Assembly: GCA_963761905.1 (NCBI GenBank)
Contig: CAVXIQ010000004.1
Location: 59,911-123,910 of the forward strand
Length of the DNA stretch: 64,000 bases
DNA from: Gaiellasilicea sp963761905
GTDB taxonomy: Bacteria; Actinomycetota; Thermoleophilia; Gaiellales; Gaiellaceae
Direction of reading: 5' to 3'
The notes beneath the pieces were generated by a model that had not been told where the DNA came from, searched no databases, and worked only from the letters and a program-made list of their open reading frames with translations. A program made the translations under genes and the position numbers. The stretch's first letter is position 1; each line of letters starts with the position of its first letter. Positions 17,795 to 26,154 of this stretch are shown piece by piece.

Positions 17795-18618
17795 GTGCTG
17801 AAGCCCGCGTGCGCTGCGGCGACGAGCCGCGGCAGCGTCGCGAGGTTGTAGCCACCTTCGAGCACGGCGGCGATGCGCGGCGCGAGCTTCGTGCAGGAGG
17901 TCGCGAGCGCGCGGAAGGCCGCGTCGGTCAGGTCGAGCCCGCCGAGCGGGTCCTCCTCGTGTGCGTCGAAGCCGGCCGAGACGAGGAGAAGGTCCGGGGC
18001 GAACGCCAGCACCGCTGGGACGACGCGATCCTCGAAGACGTCGAGATAGGCGGCGTCTCCCGTCCCAGCGGCCAGCGGCAGATTCAGGGTCGTGTCCTCG
18101 CTCGATCCGGGCCCGCCCGAGCCCGGATAGAACGGCCACTGGTGCAGCGAGACGAAGAGGACGGAGTCGTCGTCGCGAAAGCTCGCCTCCGTGCCGTTCC
18201 CGTGATGCACGTCGAAGTCGACGATCGCGACGCGGGCGAGACCGAGCTCGGCCTGGGCGTACCTGGCCGCGACTGCGACGCTGTTGACGAGGCAGAAGCC
18301 CATCGCGCGCTCCGGCAGCGCATGGTGACCGGGCGGGCGCACGAGCGCGAAACCGCCCCGATCCACCGCCTCGAGCGCGATCCCGGCGGCGAGCCGCGCC
18401 GCCCGCCACGAGGACTCGCTCGCGAGCGTGTCGCCGTCGAGCTGGGTCGGCTCGGTGAGGTCGCGAAGGAGCGCGAGGTGTGCCGGCGTGTGCACCCGCG
18501 CCAGCTGCTCCTCGCTCGCGAGCCGCTCGACCGTCTCGCCGTCCAGGGCCGCGAGCCGCTCCTGCCGCTCCGGATGCGAGCCGGTCGGATGCAGCCGGGC
18601 GAGCTCCGGATTCGTCAG
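17791..18618 (-). CDS. HDAC-family deacetylase (AcuC/acetylpolyamine amidohydrolase type), probable CTG start
   Basis: Zinc hydrolase of the arginase/deacetylase fold. Key residues are seen in RPPGHHALPERAMGFCL (tandem His), IVDFDVHHGNGTE (Asp and His metal ligands), LFVSLHQWPFYPGSGG and LLVSAGFDAHEEDP (Asp), ending LEGGYN. The family normally opens a few residues before TGSHPERQERL, and here the only start at that place is CTG 18618, which overlaps the stop of the upstream exonuclease as CTGA. A GTG at 18675 would add 19 residues. At 275 aa it is slightly short but complete. Substrate is unknown. Its stop overlaps the convergent response-regulator gene by four bases. Confidence 0.85.
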   Translation of the reverse strand: MTNPELARLHPTGSHPERQERLAALDGETVERLASEEQLARVHTPAHLALLRDLTEPTQLDGDTLASESSWRAARLAAGIALEAVDRGGFALVRPPGHHALPERAMGFCLVNSVAVAARYAQAELGLARVAIVDFDVHHGNGTEASFRDDDSVLFVSLHQWPFYPGSGGPGSSEDTTLNLPLAAGTGDAAYLDVFEDRVVPAVLAFAPDLLLVSAGFDAHEEDPLGGLDLTDAAFRALATSCTKLAPRIAAVLEGGYNLATLPRLVAAAHAGFST

Positions 18619-19457
18619 GAGCTCGACGCTGCCTCCAGCGCGGCGAGCCGCTCCGAGAGCCGGCGCAGCCCCCACGTGCCCGTGAGCTCGGCGGCACGGC
18701 CCCACGTCGGCGTCTGATCCTCGAGCGGCGGCAGCGGCGCGTCCGCGTCCATCGTCGCGATTCGCCGGTAGAGCCGCAGCGCCTCGGCCTCGGCGGCGAA
18801 CCGGCCGTCGGCGAGGGCGGCCTCGAGGTCGTCGTACTGTCGGAGGAGATCCGCCGCCGTCTTCGCGCCGACGCCGCGCGCGCCCGGGATCTTGTCGGAC
18901 GGATCGCCGCGGAGCGCGATGAAGTCGGGCACCTGCTTCGGCTCGACGCCGTAGATCTCGCGAACCTCCGCCGGCCCGATCCGCGCCAGCGCGCCGCCGC
19001 CGCGCTGAGGCTGCAGGATCGTCGTCCGCTCGCTCGCGAGCTGGTACATGTCGCGGTCGCCGCTTGCGACGAGGGTCAGTCCCCCGCGCGCCTCCTCGTG
19101 AGAGACGGCCGCGGCGAGGAAGTCGTCCGCCTCGAAGCCGTCGCCCTTGCCGTTCGCGAGCCCCATCGCCTCGACGAGCTGGGGCGCCAGGTCGAGCTGC
19201 TCGAGCAGCTCGGTGTCGAACTCCCGCCCGCCCTGGTAGCTCTCGAGCTCGAGATGACGGTAGGTCGGGACGGTCAGCGTGTCCCACGCGACGAGCATCG
19301 CCCGCGGCGACTCCTCCTCCCAGAGCCGGACGAGCAGGTTCCCGACGCCGGTGAGCAGTCCCGCCGGCCCTCCGTCGGCGCGCCGGATCGACTTCGGCAG
19401 CGCATGGTAGGAGCGGTGCGCGAACGAGTCGCCGTCGACCGCGAGCAGCGGCTTCAC
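18615..19457 (-). CDS. 5'-3' exonuclease (Pol I N-terminal-like, standalone)
   Basis: A 280-residue flap nuclease related to the N-terminal domain of DNA polymerase I. Acidic metal-binding residues are in LLAVDGDSFAHRSYHAL, FEADDFLA and LVASGDRDMYQL, and the helix-hairpin-helix is LRGDPSDKIPGARGVGAKTAADLL. No polymerase domain follows, as in other free-standing exonucleases of high-GC actinobacteria, which act on RNA primers and flaps. It overlaps the acyltransferase gene by ATGA at its start and the deacetylase by CTGA at its end, so the three are probably read from one mRNA. Confidence 0.9.
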   Translation of the reverse strand: MKPLLAVDGDSFAHRSYHALPKSIRRADGGPAGLLTGVGNLLVRLWEEESPRAMLVAWDTLTVPTYRHLELESYQGGREFDTELLEQLDLAPQLVEAMGLANGKGDGFEADDFLAAAVSHEEARGGLTLVASGDRDMYQLASERTTILQPQRGGGALARIGPAEVREIYGVEPKQVPDFIALRGDPSDKIPGARGVGAKTAADLLRQYDDLEAALADGRFAAEAEALRLYRRIATMDADAPLPPLEDQTPTWGRAAELTGTWGLRRLSERLAALEAASSS

Positions 19458-20068
19458 GCCCGCTCCTTCAAGTCGTCGATCGCCGCCATCAGCCGTTCGG
19501 TCGCCACCTGCGCGGCGTCTTCGTGCGCGGAGAGATCGTCGAGCGGGATCGGGGCGCCGTACGCAACCCGAAGCTGCGCGAGCCTCGCGAGCCGATCGGT
19601 GCCGACGATCCCGGCCGGCACGAGCGGCACGCCCGCCTCGAGCGCGATTCGCGCCGCCCCCGTGTGCGCGCGCGCCTCGTAGCGCTTCCGCAGGCCCTTC
19701 GTCCGCCGGGTCCCCTCGGGGAACATGACGACGATGTGCCCCGCGCGACAGAGCTCGATCGCGGTCGCGATCGCCTCCAGGTCCCGCTCACCCCGGCGAA
19801 CGGGAAACGCGCCGCAGGCGACGATGAGCTGCTTCAGCGGCGTGAAGAAGAGCTCGGACTTCCCCATGAAGCGGAGAAACCGACGCGGGTACAGCGGTAT
19901 CCCGAGCACCCAGGGATCGAAGTTCGAGTTGTGGTTGGCGGCGAGCACGTAGCCGCCGGCGGGCAGGTTCTCGAGCCCGCGGGCACGCAGCCGGAAGAGC
20001 GCCTTGACGAGCGGCCAGCTCGCCCCGCCAATCGCGAGATACGGCGCACTCGGGCGAGGCTCACCCAC
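19454..20068 (-). CDS. 1-acyl-glycerol-3-phosphate acyltransferase family (PlsC-like)
   Basis: Membrane-associated acyltransferase. It has the catalytic block NHNSNFDPW (HX4D), the acceptor motif VVMFPEGTR, and LVPAGIVGTDRL near the end. The family core starts at WPLVKALFRLRARGLENLP. The GTG at 20068 gives 204 aa, but the first 10-15 residues after it do not look like a normal PlsC N-terminus and overlap the end of a truncated acetyltransferase fragment, so the native 5' end may have been lost in the same event. The longer ORF to 22339 is antisense to topA and is not real. Confidence 0.82.
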   Translation of the reverse strand: MGEPRPSAPYLAIGGASWPLVKALFRLRARGLENLPAGGYVLAANHNSNFDPWVLGIPLYPRRFLRFMGKSELFFTPLKQLIVACGAFPVRRGERDLEAIATAIELCRAGHIVVMFPEGTRRTKGLRKRYEARAHTGAARIALEAGVPLVPAGIVGTDRLARLAQLRVAYGAPIPLDDLSAHEDAAQVATERLMAAIDDLKERA

Positions 20069-20219
20069 GGGCGCTCCAACGGCCGATCCACCGCTCGGGA
20101 AAGTCGACCGGCACGGGCTCTGGGATGCGGGTGAAGCGCAGCACGGCGGGATCTGCGACAAGGCGGTGAACGCCGTCGAGATGCGCGGTGGACAGCGGCT
20201 CGAGGCGGATCTCGGGCAC
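20061..20219 (-). pseudogene. GNAT acetyltransferase, N-terminal fragment
   Basis: Fifty-two codons read as the start of a RimJ/RimL-type GNAT protein: GTG start, IRLEPLSTAHLDGVHRLVADP, VLRFTRIPEPVP, ERWIGRW. The chain stops at TGA 20063-20061, where a full protein would continue for another 100 or more residues with the acetyl-CoA binding loop. The break sits exactly at the start of the acyltransferase gene, so the downstream part of this gene and perhaps the first codons of the acyltransferase are missing. It is too short to work. Confidence 0.65.
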
Positions 20220-20299
20220 GGCTCGACTGTACGGGATCGCTCCTCCTCGGCCCGGAGCAGGCGCCGTCCGCCGGGGGAGAGTCGACGGGTGCCGGCGCT

Positions 20300-22924
20300 A
20301 TGGTGTCCCGCGTGGCAGCCAAATCCACCACTGACGGAGTGCGCCGGCTCGTGATCGTCGAGTCTCCCGCGAAGGCGAAGACCATCGCCGGTTATCTCGG
20401 CAACGGCTACGTCGTGGAGTCGAGCATCGGCCATATCCGCGACCTTCCGAACCGCGCCTCGGACGTGCCGAAGGAGAAGCGCGAGAAGTACGGGACGCTC
20501 GGCGTCGCGATCGAGTCCGACTTCGAGCCGTTCTATCTCGTCGACGCGGACAAGAAGCAGCGCGTCGCTGACCTCAAGCGGAAGCTGAAGGATGCGGACG
20601 AGCTGTACCTCGCGACGGACGAGGATCGCGAGGGGGAGGCGATCGCCTGGCACCTGCTCGAGGTGTTGCAGCCGAAGATCCCGGTGCGTCGGATGGTCTT
20701 CCACGAGATCACGAAGGACGCGATCACCCGGGCGCTCGGCGAGACGCGCGACGTCGACCAGCGGCTCGTCGACGCCCAGGAGACCCGCCGGATCCTCGAC
20801 CGGCTCTACGGCTACGAGGTGTCGCCGGTGCTCTGGAAGAAGGTGATGCCGAGGCTCTCCGCCGGCCGCGTCCAGTCCGTCGCCGTTCGGCTCGTCGTCG
20901 AGCGCGAGCGCGAGCGGCGCGCTTTCGTCTCGGCGGGTTACTGGGACATCAAGGGGCTCTTCGCTGAATCTTCTGGGCAAGCCTCCGGCGGCAAGTTCGA
21001 GGCGCGGTTGGTTGCCGTCGACGGCAAGCGCGTCGCCCAGGGCCGCGACTTCGCCCAGGACGGGACGCTCAAGCCGAAGGACGCAGTCGTCCTCGACGAG
21101 CCGAGCGCTCGTGCTCTCGCCGAGCGATTCGCCGCCTCGACCTTCGCGCTCCGCTCGGCGGAGGAAAAGCCGTACACGCGCCGCCCGGCCGCGCCCTTCA
21201 TGACCTCGACGCTGCAGCAGGAGGCGAGCCGAAAGCTCCGCTTCGGCGCCCAGACCACGATGCGCGTCGCTCAGCGGCTCTACGACAACGGCTACATCAC
21301 GTACATGCGCACCGACTCGACCACGCTCTCGGAGTCGGCGCTCAGCGCCGCGCGCAGCCAGGCAGCCGAGCTCTACGGCGCCGAGTACGTCCCCGAGGCC
21401 CCTCGCCGCTACGAGCGCAAGGTCAAGAACGCGCAGGAGGCGCACGAGGCGATCCGCCCGGCAGGCGACAGCTTTCGGACGCCGAGGCAGGTCGCCGGCG
21501 AGCTGAACCGCGACGAGCTCGCGCTCTACGAGCTCGTCTGGAAGCGGACCGTGGCGTCGCAGATGCACGACGCGCGCGGGGTCACGCTCTCGCTTCGGCT
21601 CGGTGCGTCCGAGGACGGAACGGACATCGAGTTCGGTGCGTCGGGAACCGCGATCACCTTCCGCGGCTTTCTCGCCGCGTACGAGGAATCGACCGACGAC
21701 GAGGCGGCGGTCGAGCGGGACGAGGAGCGCCGGCTTCCGCACCTCGCCGTCGGCGACGAGCTTCGGGCGCGCGAGCTCGAGCCCGAGGGCCATGCGACGA
21801 CTCCGCCCGCGCGCTATACCGAGGCGAGCCTCGTGCAGGCGCTCGAGGAGCGTGGAATCGGTCGCCCCTCGACCTACGCCTCGATCATGAGCACGATTCT
21901 CGACCGGGGGTACGTGTTCAAGCGCGGCACCGCGCTCGTCCCCGCCTTCCTCGCCTTCGCCGTGATCTCGCTGCTCGAGCAGCATTTCGGCCAGCTCGTC
22001 GACTACCAGTTCACGGCGCGCATGGAGGACGATCTCGACCGGATCGCCGCCGGCGACGAGGCGCGGCTCGACTGGCTCCGCGCGTTCTACTTCGGCGCGG
22101 CCGACGACGTGGGGCTGAAGGCGCTCGTCTCGGATATCGACGACATCGACGCGCGCGCCGTCAACACGCTCCCGCTCGGCGACGGGATCGCGCTCCGCGT
22201 CGGCCGCTACGGGCCGTATGTCGAGCGCGGGGAGGAGCGCGCGAGCGTCCCGGAGGATCTTGCGCCCGACGAATTGACCGTGGCGAAGGCCGAGGAGCTC
22301 CTGGCGGCTCCGAGCGGCGACCGCTCGCTCGGCGTCCATCCGGAGTCGCAGCGGGAGATCGTGGCGCGAAACGGCCGCTACGGCCCCTACGTGACCGAGG
22401 TGCTCGAGGAGGGCTCGAAGGAGAAGCCGCGCACGTCGTCGCTCTTCAAGACGATGTCGCCCGAGAGCGTGACACTCGAAGATGCCGTCCGGCTGCTCAC
22501 GCTTCCGCGCGTGCTCGGAACGGATCCCGCCGGCGCGGAGGTCACGGCTCAGAACGGGAAGTACGGCCCCTACGTGAAGCGTGACGCCGATTCCCGCTCG
22601 CTCGACTCGGAGGAGCAGCTTCTGACGATCTCGCTCGAGGAGGCGCTTGCGCTGCTCGCCCAGCCGAAGCCGCGACGCGGCCGGGGAGAGGCGAAGCCGC
22701 CGCTCAAGGAGCTCGGCCCGGATCCGGCCTCGGGGAAGCCGATGCTCGTCAAGGAAGGCCGGTTCGGGCCCTACGTCACCGACGGGGAGACCAATGCGAG
22801 CCTGCGCCGAGGCGACGACCCCGAGTCGATCACGGTCGAGCGTGGTTCCGAGTTGCTGGCCGATCGACGCTCCCGCGGGCCTGCTCCGAAGCCGAAGACT
22901 CGACCGCGCCGCTCCCGCGCCTGA
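20300..22924 (+). CDS. topA: DNA topoisomerase I (type IA)
   Basis: Relaxes negative supercoils. The Toprim domain starts RRLVIVESPAKAKTIAGYL, with the acidic triad in ATDEDREGEAIAWH near residue 107. The catalytic tyrosine is in YITYMRTDST near residue 335, followed by KNAQEAHEAIRPA and GIGRPSTYASIM. The C-terminus has several GxYGPYV repeats (VGRYGPYVERG, NGRYGPYVTEV, NGKYGPYVKR, EGRFGPYVTDG) in place of zinc fingers, as usual in actinobacteria, then a basic tail (KPKTRPRRSR). The 874 aa length fits. It stands alone on the plus strand with the sigma gene 267 nt downstream. Confidence 0.95.
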   Translation: MVSRVAAKSTTDGVRRLVIVESPAKAKTIAGYLGNGYVVESSIGHIRDLPNRASDVPKEKREKYGTLGVAIESDFEPFYLVDADKKQRVADLKRKLKDADELYLATDEDREGEAIAWHLLEVLQPKIPVRRMVFHEITKDAITRALGETRDVDQRLVDAQETRRILDRLYGYEVSPVLWKKVMPRLSAGRVQSVAVRLVVERERERRAFVSAGYWDIKGLFAESSGQASGGKFEARLVAVDGKRVAQGRDFAQDGTLKPKDAVVLDEPSARALAERFAASTFALRSAEEKPYTRRPAAPFMTSTLQQEASRKLRFGAQTTMRVAQRLYDNGYITYMRTDSTTLSESALSAARSQAAELYGAEYVPEAPRRYERKVKNAQEAHEAIRPAGDSFRTPRQVAGELNRDELALYELVWKRTVASQMHDARGVTLSLRLGASEDGTDIEFGASGTAITFRGFLAAYEESTDDEAAVERDEERRLPHLAVGDELRARELEPEGHATTPPARYTEASLVQALEERGIGRPSTYASIMSTILDRGYVFKRGTALVPAFLAFAVISLLEQHFGQLVDYQFTARMEDDLDRIAAGDEARLDWLRAFYFGAADDVGLKALVSDIDDIDARAVNTLPLGDGIALRVGRYGPYVERGEERASVPEDLAPDELTVAKAEELLAAPSGDRSLGVHPESQREIVARNGRYGPYVTEVLEEGSKEKPRTSSLFKTMSPESVTLEDAVRLLTLPRVLGTDPAGAEVTAQNGKYGPYVKRDADSRSLDSEEQLLTISLEEALALLAQPKPRRGRGEAKPPLKELGPDPASGKPMLVKEGRFGPYVTDGETNASLRRGDDPESITVERGSELLADRRSRGPAPKPKTRPRRSRA

Positions 22925-23191
22925 CCTGCCCCGACGTGCCGGCGAAAGCGCAAACTTTCGGCGTCGCGCCGTCGTCTAGAGCAGTACGGGTGCACCCAGA
23001 CGCGCTACGCTCGCTTGCGCGAAAAAGGCCGCTCGACGCCCGACCACGGAATACCTCGAATGACATGCACGTTGGAGCTTGTGACATCAGCTCCGGGTCG
23101 CTTCCCCTGGCAAAAGCAGGGATCAGGTCGTAAGGTGAGGAAGTTTGTTGCTATCCCGCGAGGAAGAATGCGAAGGGACTGACGTTTCGAT
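22925..23191 (+). other. 267-bp intergenic leader upstream of a sigma factor gene
   Basis: No open frame longer than a few codons and no clear hairpin or promoter stands out. It is somewhat less GC-rich near 23090-23170 (GTAAGGTGAGGAAGTTTG), where the sigma-gene promoter would be expected. I see nothing else in it. Confidence 0.4.
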
Positions 23192-24286
23192 TTGACGCAG
23201 AGCCAGTTGAACGAATTGATCGAATCCGACCAGGTCAAGGCGCTCGTCGAGCGCTCCGAGGAGCGAGGCTTCATCGAGCCGACCGAGCTCGAGGCGTTCG
23301 TCCTCGAGCACGATCTGAACGACGAGGAGACCGAGCAGCTCACCCGCGAGCTCGAGACACTCGGCCTCGAACTTGGGCAGCCCCCAGCCGGCGCCACGAA
23401 GGCCGCCGCCAAGGAGGACAAGGACGAGAAGGAGGAGAAGGCAGCCGTCGCGGAGGCCACGGTCACGACCGGCGCCGCCGACAGCCTGCAGCTCTTCCTC
23501 GCCGACGTCGGCCGCCACAAGCTCCTGACCGCGCACGACGAGGTCGTGCTCGCGAAGGCGATCGAGCGCGGCGACCCCGTCGCCAAGCGGCGGATGATCG
23601 AGTCCAACCTCCGGCTCGTCGTGTCGATCGCGAAGGGCTACCGCGGGCTCGGCGTCCCGTTCCTGGATCTGATCCAGGAAGGCACCCTGGGCCTCAACCG
23701 TGCGGTCGAGAAGTTCGACTGGCGGCGCGGCTTCAAGTTCTCGACGTACGCGACCTGGTGGATTCGCCAGTCCGTCCAGCGGGCGGTCGCGAACCACGCG
23801 CGGACGATCCGGGTTCCGGTGCACGTCGTCGAGCGGCAGCAGAAGCTCTCGCGGGCGGCGCGGCGGCTCGAGGTCGAGCTCGGTCGCGAAGCCACGAAGC
23901 TCGAGCTGGCCGAGGCAACCGGCCTGCCGATCCAGCACGTCGAGGAGGCGCTCGGCGCTGCTCACGCCTCGGTCTCGCTGAACCAGACGGTCGGCGCCGA
24001 CGACGAGGGCGAGCTCGGCGATCTCTTCGCCGACCGCGAGGCCGCGGATCCGTTCGAGGAGGCCGAGGAGTCGCTGCGCAAGCAGGGCGTCCGGAGGGCG
24101 CTCGACGCGCTTCCGGAGCGTGAGCGCCGGATCCTCGAGCTGCGCTTCGGCTTCGAGGGCGAGCCCTGGACGCTCGAGGCGATCGGGCACGAGCTCGATC
24201 TGACGCGCGAGCGCGTCCGTCAGCTCGAAGGCCAGGCGCTTTCCAGGCTGGCAGCGCTGCGCGATCTCGCCAGCCTCGCGGCCTAG
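23192..24286 (+). CDS. RNA polymerase sigma factor, primary (sigma-70 group 1/2)
   Basis: A 364-residue sigma-70 protein. Residues 1-60 resemble region 1.1; then comes a Lys/Glu-rich linker (KEDKDEKEEK), region 1.2 (DSLQLFLADVGRHKLLTAHDEV), region 2 with NLRLVVSIAKGYRGLGVPFLDLIQEG and FKFSTYATWWIRQSVQRAVA, region 3 and region 4 (PWTLEAIGHELDLTRERVRQLEGQAL). The TTG start at 23192 lies just ahead of the region 1.1 homology; no better start is in frame. A second, more canonical RpoD-like gene lies at 51.6 kb, so this one is probably an alternative primary-like factor. Confidence 0.9.
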   Translation: MTQSQLNELIESDQVKALVERSEERGFIEPTELEAFVLEHDLNDEETEQLTRELETLGLELGQPPAGATKAAAKEDKDEKEEKAAVAEATVTTGAADSLQLFLADVGRHKLLTAHDEVVLAKAIERGDPVAKRRMIESNLRLVVSIAKGYRGLGVPFLDLIQEGTLGLNRAVEKFDWRRGFKFSTYATWWIRQSVQRAVANHARTIRVPVHVVERQQKLSRAARRLEVELGREATKLELAEATGLPIQHVEEALGAAHASVSLNQTVGADDEGELGDLFADREAADPFEEAEESLRKQGVRRALDALPERERRILELRFGFEGEPWTLEAIGHELDLTRERVRQLEGQALSRLAALRDLASLAA

Positions 24287-24304
24287 CCGGCCTATTTCCT
24301 AGCG

Positions 24305-24340
24305 CAGGACGAGGGCGACCAAGCGGTCGCCTTCGTCCTG
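24305..24340 (+). terminator. Hairpin terminator after sigma gene
   Basis: Sixteen-base arms, CAGGACGAGGGCGACC and GGTCGCCTTCGTCCTG, pair with a single mismatch around AAGC. It lies 18 nt after the sigma-factor stop and before the peptide-transporter operon. Confidence 0.75.
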
Positions 24341-24419
24341 ACGCGGCCACGTTCGCTTCCCGCACAGGCCAGGGATACACTCACGCTTCACACAGGTTGA
24401 TCGAACGAAGGGAGTCATC

Positions 24420-26126
24420 TTGAGGACGAAGTGGCACTGGATGCTGCTGCTCCTCGTTGCCGGCGTACTCGCTCTGGCTGCGGGTTGCGGTGGCGACGAC
24501 GACGAGGAAGGGGCCGGGACGACGGCGACGGAGGACAGCGGTGGGGCCAGTGGCGGCACGCTCGTCTTCGCCGGTGCATCCGATCCTGTTTCCCTCGACC
24601 CGGCGCTCGTGAGCGACGGCGAGTCGATCCGCCCGATCACGCAGCTCTTCGAGACGCTCGTCGCGCTCGAGCCGGGCGGCACCGATCTCGTGCCGGGTCT
24701 GGCCGAGAGCTGGGAGGTGGCGGAGGACGCGAAGTCCATCACCTTCACGCTCCAGGACGGGGTGAAGTTCCACGACGGCACCGACTTCAACGCGGAGGCC
24801 GTCTGCTTCAACTTCGACCGTTGGTACAACTTCACGGGAGCCGCCCAGAGCGCGAGCGCCTCCTACTACTGGCAGGCCACGTTCGGCGGCTACGCGAAGA
24901 ACACCGCCGAGAACGAAGGGCTCGGCGAGAGCCTTTACGCGAGCTGCGAGGCCACCGACGCGACGACCGCGGTCATCAACCTGACCAAGCCGTCCGCCTC
25001 CGTCCTCGGCGCGCTGGCCCTGCAGGCGTTCGCGATCGCGAGCCCGAAGGCGCTCGAGGAGTTCAAGGCCGACGAGGGCACGCTCGACGAGGACACCGGC
25101 TTCCAGCCGACGGGCACGTTCGGAACCGAACAGCCGATCGGCACCGGCCCGTTCAAGCTCGAGTCGTGGCAGATCGGCGACCGGCTGACGCTCGTCCGTA
25201 ACGAGGACTACTGGGACGAGGCCGGGAAGGCCAAGCTCGACAAGCTGATCATCCGGCCGATCTCCGACAACGCGGCCCGGCTCCAGGCCCTCCAGACGGG
25301 CGAGATCCAGGGCTACGACCTGGTCGAGCCGCAGGACGTGCCGACGATCGAGGGCGACGACGAGTTGCAGATCCTCGAGCGGCCGGCGTTCAACGTCGCC
25401 TACGTGACGATCAATCACAAGGTGAAGCCGTTCGACAAGCTCGAGGTGCGGCAGGCCGTCGCGCACGGGCTCGACCGGCAGGCTGTCGTGGACAACTTCT
25501 ACGGCGGTCGCGGAGTCGTGGCGACCCAGTTCATGCCGCCGAGCCTCCCCGGCTACGCCGACGACGTGACGGAGTACCCGTACGATCCGGCGAAGGCGAA
25601 GAGCCTCCTCCAGAAGGCCGGCCTGACGCTGCCGGTCGAGGTCGAGTTCTGGTACCCGACCGACGTCTCGCGTCCGTACATGCCCGACCCGAAGCGGAAC
25701 TTCGAGGCCTTCGCGGCCAGCCTGAACAAGTCGGGCTTCAAGGTCGTCCCGAAGAGCGCGCCGTGGCGGCCGGACTATCTCGGGCGCGTCGACACCGGCA
25801 AGGCAGGCGCCCTGAACCTGATCGGCTGGACGGGTGACTACGCCGATCCGGATAACTTCGTCGGCGTGTTCTTCCAGGGTCAGAAGCCGCAGTGGGGCTT
25901 CAACAACCAGGAGCTGTTCGATGCTCTGGATGCGGCCGAGGTCGAGCCCGACACGGCCAAGCGCGAAGAGCTCTACAAGGACGTCAACCGGCAGATCATG
26001 GAGTTCCTGCCGGGCGTCCCGTACGCCCACTCGGAGCCGGCGCTCGCCTTCGCGGCGAACGTGAGCGGCTTCGAGCCCAGCCCGACGACGAACGAGTCGT
26101 TCGCGTCGGTCTCGATCGAGGAATAA
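24420..26126 (+). CDS. Peptide/nickel-type ABC transporter substrate-binding lipoprotein
   Basis: Receptor of a Dpp/Opp-type importer. The N-terminus is a lipoprotein signal with lipobox LAAGC (Cys 23), followed by an acidic spacer (GGDDDEEG). The SBP_bac_5 fold is clear: GTLVFAGASDPVSLDPALVS, FTLQDGVKFHDGTDFNAEAV, GTGPFKLESW, LVRNEDYWD and a lobe I return ending in PYAHSEPALAF. Start TTG 24420 has AAGGGAG seven bases upstream. It is the first gene of a tightly spaced operon. The ligand cannot be told; context with a cell-wall peptidase suggests peptides, possibly muropeptides. Confidence 0.92.
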   Translation: MRTKWHWMLLLLVAGVLALAAGCGGDDDEEGAGTTATEDSGGASGGTLVFAGASDPVSLDPALVSDGESIRPITQLFETLVALEPGGTDLVPGLAESWEVAEDAKSITFTLQDGVKFHDGTDFNAEAVCFNFDRWYNFTGAAQSASASYYWQATFGGYAKNTAENEGLGESLYASCEATDATTAVINLTKPSASVLGALALQAFAIASPKALEEFKADEGTLDEDTGFQPTGTFGTEQPIGTGPFKLESWQIGDRLTLVRNEDYWDEAGKAKLDKLIIRPISDNAARLQALQTGEIQGYDLVEPQDVPTIEGDDELQILERPAFNVAYVTINHKVKPFDKLEVRQAVAHGLDRQAVVDNFYGGRGVVATQFMPPSLPGYADDVTEYPYDPAKAKSLLQKAGLTLPVEVEFWYPTDVSRPYMPDPKRNFEAFAASLNKSGFKVVPKSAPWRPDYLGRVDTGKAGALNLIGWTGDYADPDNFVGVFFQGQKPQWGFNNQELFDALDAAEVEPDTAKREELYKDVNRQIMEFLPGVPYAHSEPALAFAANVSGFEPSPTTNESFASVSIEE

Positions 26127-26154
26127 AGCAGCAAGCTAGAGTCCGGCGGGCGAC

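Noticed and set aside
20069..22339. Long N-terminal extension of the acyltransferase ORF over topA
   Set aside because: Antisense to a well-supported topoisomerase gene; low-complexity charged composition typical of shadows.
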